Shown in pieces: positions 22,449 to 30,507 of a DNA stretch of 64,000 nucleotides (its first letter is position 1; every line of letters begins with the position of its first letter). The notes beneath the pieces were generated by a model. The model ran no database searches and had not been told where the DNA came from. It saw only the letters and a program-made list of their open reading frames with translations. The position numbers and the translations under genes were made by a program. This DNA comes from Kribbella aluminosa (GTDB lineage: Bacteria > Actinomycetota > Actinomycetes > Propionibacteriales > Kribbellaceae). The stretch covers positions 3,286,001-3,350,000 of the forward strand of contig NZ_JAGINT010000001.1 of the NCBI RefSeq assembly GCF_017876295.1. The letters are read 5' to 3'.

Positions 22449-24809
22449 CTACGCCGGCTGGTGGGGGCTTGGGGTGCTGGTGCGTCGTATGCGGGCTGCG
22501 ACAGCGCGGACGAGTTCGATCAGGATGATGCCTACCGCGCCCATCGCCAGGGCGCCGAGGGCCCGGCGGGGGCTCACCTCCAGCAGGAAGATGCCGTTGC
22601 CGATCGCCGGCACGAGTACGGCGACCGCCGCCAGCGCCGCCATCGCCGCGACCAGCCCCGCCTTCCAGAGCCGGAACGGCCTGGCCTGGATCGACAACGT
22701 CCACAACGAGACGACCAGTACGACGATGGTCGTGACGGTGCGGGCCTCCGCGACCGAGGCGCCCGGATCGAACACCCGCACCAGCCAGTATCCGGTGAAC
22801 GCGCACGTCGCCGTCACCACACCCACAGGTACGGCGAACCGCAGTACGCGACCCAGGAACCCGGGGACGTAGCGCCGTTTGTTCGGCCCGATCGCGAGGA
22901 AGAACGCCGGGATGCCGATCGTCAGGTTCGAGATCAGGGTCAGCTGGATCGGCGCCAGCGGGTACGCGACCATCGTGGTCGCCGTGATCACGGTCAGCAG
23001 CAGCGAGTACACGTTCTTCACCAGGAACAGGCTCGCGGCCCGCTCGATGTTCGCGATCACCCGCCGGCCCTCGGCGACCACGTCCGGCAGGTGCCGGAAC
23101 TGCCCGTCGAGCAGTACCAGCTGCGCGACCGCCCGGGTCGCCGCCGAACCGTTGCCCATCGCAACACCGATGTCCGCGTCCTTCAGCGCGAGCGCGTCGT
23201 TCACGCCGTCGCCGGTCATCGCGACGACGTGCCCGCGCCGCTGCAGCGCCGCGACCATCGCCCGCTTCTGCTGCGGGCTGACCCGCCCGAACGCCGACGA
23301 CTCGTCCAGTACGGCGGCCAGCTCGTCGAGGTCCTCGGGCAACGTCCGCGCATCGACGGCGTCCTCGGCACCGTTGACTCCCGGTACGCCGACCGCGGCG
23401 GCGACCGCGCCGACCGTCCGCGGGTTGTCGCCGGAGATCACCTTCAGCTCGACGCCCTGCTCGGTGAAGTACCGCATCGTCGGGGCCGCGTCGTCCCGGA
23501 TCCGCTCGGCGAGTACGACGAGGGTCACCGGTACGAGCCTCCCGGGCAGCTGGCCGTCGTCCTGCGCCGTACCGCGGGCCAGGACGAGCACCCGCCGGCC
23601 CTGCGCGGCGATCTCGTCGGCCTGCGCGCGGGCGTCCGCGGTGGCCGGATCGGTGGTGTCGATCAGGACCATCTCGGGGGCGCCGAGCACCCACGTGTCG
23701 GTTGCCGTCGTCACCGATTGCCACTTGCGCGCGGAGGAGAACGGGACCCGCGCGAGTGCGGTCATGGACGTGTCGGCGTACGACGCCGTGATCGCCCGGC
23801 CGGTGGCGTTCGGGGTGTCGCTGACGGCGGCCAGCGCGAGCGCTTCCTCGGTACGGCCGTCCGCGCTCAGCGGGACCAGCCGGTCGAGGACGATCTCGCC
23901 GCTGGTCAGCGTGCCGGTCTTGTCCAGGCAGACCACGTCCACGCGGGCGAGACCTTCGACCGCGGGGAGTTCCTGGACGAGCGTGTCCCGCCGGGCCAGC
24001 GTGATGATCGCCAGCATGAACGCCAGCGACGTCAGCAGCACCAGCCCTTCGGGGATCATCCCGACCAGGCCGGCGACCGTACCGGTGACGGCCTCCTGCC
24101 AGCTGTGGTTGTCCTTGCTGCGGAACTGTGCCCAGAGCAGCAGCGGGCCGACGACCAGCAGGATCAGCGAGATCCGGCGGAGCAGCAGCGTGGTGCCGGC
24201 GACGAGCTCGGACTTGGTGACCTGGTAGCGGCGGGCCTCGGCGGCGAGCTTGGCGGCGTACGTCTGCGAGCCGACCGAGGCCGCGGTGAAGTCGCCCTCG
24301 CCGGCGACCACGATCGCGCCGGAGCGGACCTCGTCGCCGGGGCGCTTGTGCACCGGGTCGGACTCGCCGGTCAGCATCGACTCGTCCAGTTCGAGGCCTT
24401 CGGAACGCAGTACCGGTCCGTCGGCGGGGACCTGGTCGCCGCTGCCGATCCGGACCAGGTCGTCCTGGACGACGTCGGCGATCCCGACCTCCTGGACCGC
24501 GCCGTCGCGGACCACCCGGACGTGCGTGACGTTGAGCAGCGCGAGCCTGTCCAGGGTCCGTTTGGCGCGCACCTCCTGGAAGATGCCGATGCCGGAGTTC
24601 GTCAGGATCACGAAGCCGAACAGGGCGTTCTGCCAGCTGCCGGTGGCGATCACCGCGACCAGGAGCGTGCCGAGCAGCCCGTTGAAGAACGTGAACACGT
24701 TGGCGCGGACGATCTGCCCGAACGTCCGGCTGGTCCGTACCTGCACCGCGTTCGTCCGGCCGTCCGCGACCCGCTCCGCGACCTCCGCGGCGGTCAGCCC
24801 ACTGCCCAT
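22449..24809 (-). CDS. ctpE: P-type cation ATPase, CtpE-type
   Basis: A 786-residue cation pump. SGLTAAEVAERVADGRTN starts the cytoplasmic N-terminus; actuator motif TGES is at 147-150; membrane segment M4 has GMIPEGLVLLTS; the phosphorylation site is Asp296 in CLDKTGTLT; the hinge MTGDGVNDALALKDADIGVAMG is intact. The family order and M4 sequence match the mycobacterial CtpE group, proposed calcium importers, rather than copper or zinc pumps with CPx motifs. About ten transmembrane helices, six of them after the hinge. GAAGGATG precedes the ATG. It stands as a single gene, divergent from the sigma factor gene by 73 bp. Confidence 0.9.
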   Translation of the reverse strand: MGSGLTAAEVAERVADGRTNAVQVRTSRTFGQIVRANVFTFFNGLLGTLLVAVIATGSWQNALFGFVILTNSGIGIFQEVRAKRTLDRLALLNVTHVRVVRDGAVQEVGIADVVQDDLVRIGSGDQVPADGPVLRSEGLELDESMLTGESDPVHKRPGDEVRSGAIVVAGEGDFTAASVGSQTYAAKLAAEARRYQVTKSELVAGTTLLLRRISLILLVVGPLLLWAQFRSKDNHSWQEAVTGTVAGLVGMIPEGLVLLTSLAFMLAIITLARRDTLVQELPAVEGLARVDVVCLDKTGTLTSGEIVLDRLVPLSADGRTEEALALAAVSDTPNATGRAITASYADTSMTALARVPFSSARKWQSVTTATDTWVLGAPEMVLIDTTDPATADARAQADEIAAQGRRVLVLARGTAQDDGQLPGRLVPVTLVVLAERIRDDAAPTMRYFTEQGVELKVISGDNPRTVGAVAAAVGVPGVNGAEDAVDARTLPEDLDELAAVLDESSAFGRVSPQQKRAMVAALQRRGHVVAMTGDGVNDALALKDADIGVAMGNGSAATRAVAQLVLLDGQFRHLPDVVAEGRRVIANIERAASLFLVKNVYSLLLTVITATTMVAYPLAPIQLTLISNLTIGIPAFFLAIGPNKRRYVPGFLGRVLRFAVPVGVVTATCAFTGYWLVRVFDPGASVAEARTVTTIVVLVVSLWTLSIQARPFRLWKAGLVAAMAALAAVAVLVPAIGNGIFLLEVSPRRALGALAMGAVGIILIELVRAVAARIRRTSTPSPHQPA

Positions 24810-24882
24810 TGGGACATCCTTCTCGGTAGCGGCGGCGGTGCGGACCAGCGTACCGGTGTGATGGCGGCGTACGGCGCATTCA

Positions 24883-25857
24883 ATGGGCTTGAATGGGCAC
24901 GTGATGTCGGCGGACGGGTTTGCGGAACGGGCCGAGCGGTACCGGCACGAGCTGCGTGTGCACTGCTACCGGATGCTCGGGTCGTTCGACGACGCGGAGG
25001 ACGTGGTCCAGGAGACGCTGCTGCGGGCGTGGCGCGGCCGGGAGAGCTTCGAGGGACGCTCGTCGCTGCGGGCCTGGTTGTACCGGATCGCGACGAACGT
25101 GTGCATCGACGACGTACGACGGCCGCAGCGGGTGCTGCCGTACCAGCTGGAGCCTGCGTCGTTCCCGGCGACGGCGCTACCTCCGCGGGAGGACGTGCCG
25201 TGGCTGCAGCCGTTCCCCGACGTACTGCTCGACCGCTCCGAGGAGCCGGACGCGACGGTGATCCGGCGGGAGACGATCGAGCTGGCGTTCCTGATCGCGA
25301 TCCAGCACCTGCCACCACGGCAGCGCGCCGTCCTGATATTCCGCGACGTCCTCGGCTGGTCCGCCCGGGAGACCGCCGCCGTCGTCGACCTGTCGGTGGC
25401 AGCGGTCAACTCGGCCCTCCAACGAGCCCGCCCGGTACTGCGTGAACACCTACCACCCCACCGCTCCGAATGGACGGCCCGCGACACGTCCGACGACGAA
25501 CGCGAACTCCTGGCCCGCTACGTCACCGCCTGGGACAACGCCGACCCCGACGCCCTGGCCGCCCTCATGCACGAAGACGTCCGCATCACGATGCCGCCGT
25601 ACCCGTTCTGGTTCCAGGGCCGCGACGACGCACTGCGCTCGCTGATCCCCAACTTCGATGGCCGCTGGCGATTTCACCCGACCACTGTCAACCGCCAGCC
25701 GACATTGGCCGCCTATCTCCGACGTCCCGGCGGAACCGAATACCAATTGTCCGCGCTGGACGTTTTCCGCCTCGAGTCGGGCCGCATTGCCGAGATCACC
25801 GCCTTCGAGACCACCGATTACCGGCTCTACGGACTACCCGGGATTCGTCGGCCGTGA
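24883..25857 (+). CDS. ECF sigma factor with SnoaL-like C-terminal domain
   Basis: A 324-residue sigma-70-family factor. Region 2 (about 15-85) contains CYRMLGSFDDAEDVVQETLLRAWRG and region 4 (about 145-195) LPPRQRAVLIFRDVLGWSARETAAVV. From about 215 there is a SnoaL-like domain (LARYVTAWDNADPDALAALMHEDVRITMPP), the layout of ECF factors such as SigG/TIGR02960 proteins that need no linked anti-sigma factor and are thought to be controlled by their own C-terminal domain. No anti-sigma gene is adjacent. The start is uncertain: ATG 24883, GTG 24901 and ATG 24904 all lack a clear ribosome binding site. The stop abuts the convergent small gene. Confidence 0.92.
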   Translation: MGLNGHVMSADGFAERAERYRHELRVHCYRMLGSFDDAEDVVQETLLRAWRGRESFEGRSSLRAWLYRIATNVCIDDVRRPQRVLPYQLEPASFPATALPPREDVPWLQPFPDVLLDRSEEPDATVIRRETIELAFLIAIQHLPPRQRAVLIFRDVLGWSARETAAVVDLSVAAVNSALQRARPVLREHLPPHRSEWTARDTSDDERELLARYVTAWDNADPDALAALMHEDVRITMPPYPFWFQGRDDALRSLIPNFDGRWRFHPTTVNRQPTLAAYLRRPGGTEYQLSALDVFRLESGRIAEITAFETTDYRLYGLPGIRRP

Positions 25858-26133
25858 CTAATCGAGCCTGCTGCGGCCCTTGGCCACGCGGGCGGCTTTG
25901 CGGCCGGACACGGAGCGGCCGTTCTCCATTGCGGCATTCACGTCCATGTTGGCGCGCCTCGTCCGACGGTCATCGCTGCTCGGCTTCGCCGGTTTTGCGG
26001 CCTTCTTCGCTTCTTTGGCCGCGTCCTTCGCCTTCTGAGCGTCTCTTGCCTGCCGTTCCTCGATGGTTCCTGGCAGTGGACCCTTTCCCCTGCCCTCACT
26101 AAACCCCGGTGTCTGCCTGCCGTAGTTGGCCAT
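25858..26133 (-). CDS. Small lysine/arginine-rich hypothetical protein
   Basis: A 91-residue strongly basic protein with no recognised domain. The middle (ARDAQKAKDAAKEAKKAAKPAKP) is a charged Ala/Lys helix-like or disordered stretch and the ends are Arg-rich. It is a credible gene because GGAGG lies 8 nt before the ATG and because the frame ends flush against the stop of the convergent sigma factor gene. Such composition could suit nucleic-acid binding, but nothing in the sequence proves it. Confidence 0.65.
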   Translation of the reverse strand: MANYGRQTPGFSEGRGKGPLPGTIEERQARDAQKAKDAAKEAKKAAKPAKPSSDDRRTRRANMDVNAAMENGRSVSGRKAARVAKGRSRLD

Positions 26134-26285
26134 GTTTAGCCTCCGAATGTCGGTGACGGAACGCAGTCAACATATCGGCGCGAGAGGTCACCGTTTGCTG
26201 GAGATTCACGGAGAGTTAGCTGCGGTTGGACCATTTTCGGATCGGTCCCGGCGATACCCCGCACCGGCGGGCTGGAATTGGTCTG

Positions 26286-27942
26286 CTACTTCGCGTCCGC
26301 GTAGATCTGGACGGTAGCGGTGGTGAAGGCGAAGTTGGTGGGGGTGGGGCCGAAGGTGAGGGTGCCGGCGAGGTCGCCGGCCTTTTGGATGGTCTCGGCG
26401 ACCTGGTCGGCTTCGTCGGCGGGGCAGTGGACGATGACCTCGTCGTGCTGGAAGAAGACCAGCTCCGCCTTCAGCGGGGTCAGGGACTGGCGGAGGGCCG
26501 CCAGGAGCAGCAGGGCCCAGTCGGCGGCGCTGCCCTGTACGACGAAGTTCCGGGTGAAGCGGCCGCGGGCGCGGGCGTGCCGCGGGTCCGTGGCGGGTAC
26601 GTCCGCAGGCGGTCCCTCGAGGAGGGGCCTCGTCGAGCGGGTGGCCGCTCGGTGGGCAGGTACGGCCGAGGTACGTGCGGACCAGTCGCCCGTCCTCACC
26701 CGCCCGTGCCGCGTCGTCGACGTACCCGACCGCCTGCGGGAACCGCTTCCGCAGCATCGCCAGGTTCTTCAGCCCGTCGCCCGAGGTCTGCCCGTAGATA
26801 GCGCCCAGTACGGCGATCTTGGCCTGCGCGCGGTCGCCGGAGAACGCCCGGTCCGACACCGCCTTGTAGAGGTCGCCCGGATCGCTCGCGACCTCCATCA
26901 GCGCCCGGTCCCGCGAGATCGCGGCCAGCACCCGCGGCTCGAGCTGCGAGGCGTCCGCGACCACCAGCCGCCACCCGGGATCCGCGACCACCGCCCGCCG
27001 GATCACCTTCGGGATCTGCAGCCCGCCGCCGCCGTTGGTCACCCAACGACCCGACACCGTCCCGCCGGGCAGGAACCCGGGCCGGAACCGCCCGTCATGG
27101 ACCCAGTCGTTCAGCCAGCTCCACCCGTTCGCCGTGTAGATCCGGTACAGCGTCTTGTACTCCAGCAGCGGCGCGACCGCCGGATGGTCCAGCTGCTCGA
27201 GCTCCCACTTCCGCGTCGACTTCACCTGGTACCCGGCCTGCTTGAACGCCTTCAGTACGTCGGCCGGCAGCTCCGGCCGCACCCGGTGCCCGAACGCCGC
27301 CGAGATCTCGTCGGCGAGCTCGGTCAGCCGGCGCGGCTCACCGGACCCGGCGAACCGCTCGCCGAGCAGCTCGCTCAGCAGCGCCCGGTGCGCGTCCGCG
27401 CTCCACGGCAGCCCGGCCAGGTCCATCTCGGCGGCGATCAGCATCGCGGACGATTCCGATGCCGTGAGCAACCGCATGCGCTCCGGGTACTCGGCGAGAC
27501 CGTGCCGCCGGAGCTGGTCGGCGTACACCTTCAGCAGCGCCCCGAACGGGACCGGCTCCGCGGCGATCTCGAACAACGACGACTGCTCACCCGGTACGAC
27601 GGCGCGCAGCGGCGGGTCGGCCGGGATCGGGCCGCCGCTCAACCGGCCCCACGCGGCCGCCGCGGACCGTGGCTCTCCGAGCCGGCCCTCGTGGCCGAGC
27701 AGCAGGCCTTCGGAGTTCTCGATGTCGTAGCACCGCTCCACCCGCACACCGGCCGCGAGCAGCCGCGGGTAGATCTCCGCCGTCGACCGCCACACCCACC
27801 GCGCCACCTGCGGCCGCGACGCCACCGCCGCCACCAGATCCGGCTCCTGCACCACGTCCCCGGCAGGCTGCCCGTCCGGATGCAACGCGACCACCATCGC
27901 GCCCCCACCCTCACCCGGCGCGATCGCCCACCTCTCGTCCAC
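26286..27942 (-). pseudogene. Bifunctional 3'-5' exonuclease/DNA polymerase I-like gene, frameshifted
   Basis: The gene encodes about 550 residues of the actinobacterial bifunctional 3'-5' exonuclease/DNA polymerase family (pol A-like, no 5' nuclease). The first frame runs from GTG 27942 through VSGRWVTNGGGGLQIPKVIRRAV and VVADASQLEPRVLA (motif A) to fingers residues KIAVLGAIYGQTSGDG and ends in family-like sequence near RTYLGRTCPP at about 26650. The conserved C-terminal part (RARGRFTRNFVVQGSAADWALLLL and motif C FFQHDEVIVHCP) continues in another frame to a stop at 26286. The shift, equivalent to one extra base or two missing, lies between about 26580 and 26650. It is either a true inactivating mutation or a sequencing error in a GC-rich run. 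GAGGA lies at good distance before the GTG. Confidence 0.85.
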
Positions 27943-27998
27943 CCCCAAATCCTCACACCCCGCACCGACAATCCCCGCACCGACAATCCCCGCACCCG

Positions 27999-28063
27999 CC
28001 GTCTTTGAGCATCCACCAACCGTTTCCGCGGCCGGGATCTGGTTGGTGGGTGCTCAAAGTCGG
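27999..28063. repeat. 65-bp hairpin element, copy 2
   Basis: Arms 27999-28021 and 28041-28063 (23 bp, two mismatches) flank a 19-nt loop. The left arm differs from copy 1 at 21818 by only two bases, while the loops are unrelated. It lies in the intergenic region between the divergent polymerase-like and MocR genes. Confidence 0.85.
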
Positions 28064-28094
28064 GCTGTAAGGCCAGTTGTGGGAAGCTGGACTT

Positions 28095-29447
28095 ATGTGG
28101 CGGGTGGGGGACCTGGATACGGCGGACGGGACGAAGACCGAGCAGGTCGAGGGGTTGGTACTGCGGCGGATCGAGCGCGGCGACCTGTCGATCGGGTCGC
28201 GGCTGCCGTCGGAGCGGGTCCTCGCGGAGCGGCTCGGCGTCAGCCGGGTGACCGTCGTCCGCGCGCTGGAGAACCTGCGGCAGGACGGCGTACTGGAGAC
28301 GAAGCGGGGCTCCGGGACCGTCGTACGTCCGCTCGACCGTCTGCTGGACCCGGTGGCGCCGGCGTCGACGGTGACCGCGGGGGACCGGCCGGTCCTGGAC
28401 CTGCGCTTCGCGACGACCGCCGCACCGCACGACGTGGCGGAGGCGGCGGCGCAGATCGTCCAGGACGGGTTGCCGCAGGCGATGGGAGGGGACGGGCCGC
28501 CGCCAGGTGGTTCCCAGGAGCTGAGGGCTGCGCTGGCCGAGCGGCTCACGAAGGAGGGTGTTCCTACCGAGCCGGAGCAGCTCACGTTGACGGTGGGAGC
28601 AGCAGCGGGTCTTAACGCGGCCCTGGCCGGATTGGACCTTGGGCCTGGTGTGGCCATCACCGAGACACCGACGTACCCGGCTGCGTTCGATCTGCTGCGT
28701 AAGTTTCGGCTGGACGTGGCGGGGTGGCCGGCCGGGGTGTGGGACACCGATCAGCTGGCGCATCTGTGCCGGCGGCATCGGCCGAAGGTGATCTATCTGC
28801 AGGCGGACAATCACAACCCGACGGGTTTGAGTCTGCCTGCCGACCGCCGGCAGGCCGTGGTCGAGATCGCGCGCAGGTACGGCGCGGCTCTGATCAGTGA
28901 CGAGACCATGCGGCCGCTTTGGCTGGCGAACGGGAAGCAGGCCGAGCCGCTGAGCCGATATCCCAGAACTGTGAGCGTGGGCTCGCTGTCGAAGACCGTC
29001 TGGGGTGGGCTGCGGGTCGGGTGGGTCAGGACCGGGAAGCAGCTGCGGCGGCGGATCAACACCGCGGCTCAGTTGAGTGTCGCGTCGCCCAGTGCGTTGG
29101 ACGATCTGCTGGCGCAGGCGATCGTTCCCAAGCTCGACAAGGTGATCGGGCGGCGGCGGACGCGGCTGCGGGCCAACCTGAACGCTCTCGAGACCGGACT
29201 GCGGACGTTGGACGGTGTGGCCTGGGCCACGCCGACCGGCGGTATGACGCTCTGGCTGGAGCTGACCGAGACCAGGGCGCGGCGGGTGCTGGAGGCAGCC
29301 CGGGAGCGGTCGTTGCTGCTCGGGGCCGGTGACCTGTTCACGCCGGACGCGACCGACCGCCGGCACATCCGCATCCCGTTCACCGCGCCGCCGGCGACGC
29401 TCCGGCTGGTGGTCGCCCGGCTGGGGGAGGCGCTTCAGTCCACTTGA
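28095..29447 (+). CDS. pdxR: MocR/PdxR-type GntR-aminotransferase regulator
   Basis: A 450-residue MocR-type regulator. A GntR winged helix (about 15-80: EQVEGLVLRRIERGDLSIGSRLPSERVLAERLGVSRVTVVRAL, in segments) is followed by a fold-type I aminotransferase-like domain with DNHNPTGLSL, ISDETMRPLW and the PLP-lysine context SVGSLSKTVWGGLRVGW. The domain senses PLP rather than catalysing. The start ATG 28095 is preceded by GGGAAG at 8 nt. pdxS lies 72 bp downstream on the same strand, and an inverted repeat with PdxR-like half-sites overlaps its stop codon, so this is very likely PdxR controlling B6 synthesis. The name rests on context as well as domain structure. Confidence 0.82.
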   Translation: MWRVGDLDTADGTKTEQVEGLVLRRIERGDLSIGSRLPSERVLAERLGVSRVTVVRALENLRQDGVLETKRGSGTVVRPLDRLLDPVAPASTVTAGDRPVLDLRFATTAAPHDVAEAAAQIVQDGLPQAMGGDGPPPGGSQELRAALAERLTKEGVPTEPEQLTLTVGAAAGLNAALAGLDLGPGVAITETPTYPAAFDLLRKFRLDVAGWPAGVWDTDQLAHLCRRHRPKVIYLQADNHNPTGLSLPADRRQAVVEIARRYGAALISDETMRPLWLANGKQAEPLSRYPRTVSVGSLSKTVWGGLRVGWVRTGKQLRRRINTAAQLSVASPSALDDLLAQAIVPKLDKVIGRRRTRLRANLNALETGLRTLDGVAWATPTGGMTLWLELTETRARRVLEAARERSLLLGAGDLFTPDATDRRHIRIPFTAPPATLRLVVARLGEALQST

Positions 29448-29461
29448 TCCGGAGTGGACTG
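29436..29461. promoter_or_regulatory. Candidate PdxR operator before pdxS
   Basis: CAGTCCAC (29436-29443) and GTGGACTG (29454-29461) form a perfect inverted repeat with a 10-nt spacer, across the stop codon of the MocR gene. Read outward, each half gives AAGTGGACTG- or GAGTGGACTG-like sequence, close to the AAAGTGG-type PdxR half-site I recall for Corynebacterium. Confidence 0.55.
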
Positions 29462-29483
29462 ATGTTGAGTGCCCGACACCTCC

Positions 29484-29489
29484 TAATCT
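29484..29489 (+). promoter_or_regulatory. -10 box for pdxS
   Basis: TAATCT lies 30 bp before the GTG of pdxS and just downstream of the inverted repeat. No good -35 hexamer is seen, as expected for an activator-dependent promoter. Confidence 0.45.
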
Positions 29490-29519
29490 GGACATGAGCC
29501 CCACGTTCAGGAGGATGCA

Positions 29520-30419
29520 GTGACCGAGAACCAGACGCCCGAGACCGGTACTTCGAAGGTGAAGCGCGGCATGGCGGAGATGCTCAAGGGCGGCGTGATC
29601 ATGGACGTCGTCACCGCCGAGCAGGCGAAGATCGCCGAGGACGCCGGCGCGGTCGCGGTGATGGCGCTGGAGCGGGTCCCGGCCGACATCCGCGCGCAGG
29701 GCGGCGTCTCCCGGATGAGCGACCCGGACATGATCGACAGGATCATCAGCGCGGTCTCGATCCCGGTGATGGCCAAGGCCCGGATCGGTCACTTCGTCGA
29801 GGCGCAGGTGCTGCAGAGCCTCGGGGTGGACTACATCGACGAGTCCGAGGTGCTGACCCCGGCCGACTACGCGAACCACATCGACAAGTGGCAGTTCACC
29901 GTGCCGTTCGTGTGCGGCGCGACCAACCTCGGCGAGGCGCTCCGCCGGATCACCGAGGGCGCGGCGATGATCCGCTCCAAGGGCGAGGCCGGCACCGGAG
30001 ACGTCTCCAACGCGACCACCCACATGCGCCAGATCCGCCAGGAGATCCGCAAGCTGCAGAACCTTCCGGAGGACGAGTTGTACGTCGCCGCGAAGGAGCT
30101 GCAGGCGCCGTACGAGCTGGTCAAGGAGGTCGCGCAGGCCGGCAAGCTGCCCGTCGTACTGTTCACCGCCGGCGGTATCGCGACCCCGGCCGACGCCGCG
30201 ATGATGATGCAGCTCGGCGCCGAGGGCGTGTTCGTGGGCTCCGGCATCTTCAAGTCCGGCAACCCGGCCCAGCGCGCCGAGGCGATCGTGAAGGCAACCA
30301 CCTTCCACGACGACCCGGACGTGATCGCCAAGGTCTCCCGCGGCCTGGGCGAGGCGATGGTCGGCATCAACGTCGACGAGATCCCGCAGCCGCACCGCCT
30401 CGCCGAGCGCGGCTGGTAA
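29520..30419 (+). CDS. pdxS: Pyridoxal 5'-phosphate synthase subunit PdxS
   Basis: The 299-residue synthase subunit of the DXP-independent B6 pathway, which condenses ribose 5-phosphate, glyceraldehyde 3-phosphate and ammonia to PLP. Lys86 in [11 protein letters not shown] and Lys154 in [11 protein letters not shown] are the two lysines that carry intermediates. The barrel ends with [27 protein letters not shown] in segments. The start GTG has CAGGAGG 5 nt upstream. Its glutaminase partner pdxT is not next to it but 8.5 kb downstream. A 13-bp stem terminator follows. Confidence 0.98.
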   Translation: MTENQTPETGTSKVKRGMAEMLKGGVIMDVVTAEQAKIAEDAGAVAVMALERVPADIRAQGGVSRMSDPDMIDRIISAVSIPVMAKARIGHFVEAQVLQSLGVDYIDESEVLTPADYANHIDKWQFTVPFVCGATNLGEALRRITEGAAMIRSKGEAGTGDVSNATTHMRQIRQEIRKLQNLPEDELYVAAKELQAPYELVKEVAQAGKLPVVLFTAGGIATPADAAMMMQLGAEGVFVGSGIFKSGNPAQRAEAIVKATTFHDDPDVIAKVSRGLGEAMVGINVDEIPQPHRLAERGW

Positions 30420-30440
30420 GGCTGATCAACGGGGCATTCC

Positions 30441-30469
30441 GGCTCGTGTCGCCGCCGGCGGCATGAGCC
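30441..30469 (+). terminator. pdxS terminator hairpin
   Basis: A 13-bp stem (30441-30453 with 30457-30469, two G-U pairs) and a 3-nt loop lie 21 bp after the pdxS stop. There is no U-tract. Confidence 0.75.
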
Positions 30470-30495
30470 GCGCGGCGCGAGCCGTGGTGGTCGGT

Positions 30496-30501
30496 TAACG
30501 T
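30496..30501 (+). promoter_or_regulatory. -10 box for leaderless hrpB mRNA
   Basis: TAACGT ends 6 nt before GTG 30508 with no ribosome binding site between, implying a leaderless transcript. Confidence 0.5.
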
Positions 30502-30507
30502 CGGGGC

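Noticed and set aside
24883..25857. An anti-sigma factor partner for the ECF sigma gene
   Set aside because: The adjacent small basic protein has no zinc-anti-sigma motif or membrane helix, and SnoaL-type ECF factors usually lack one.
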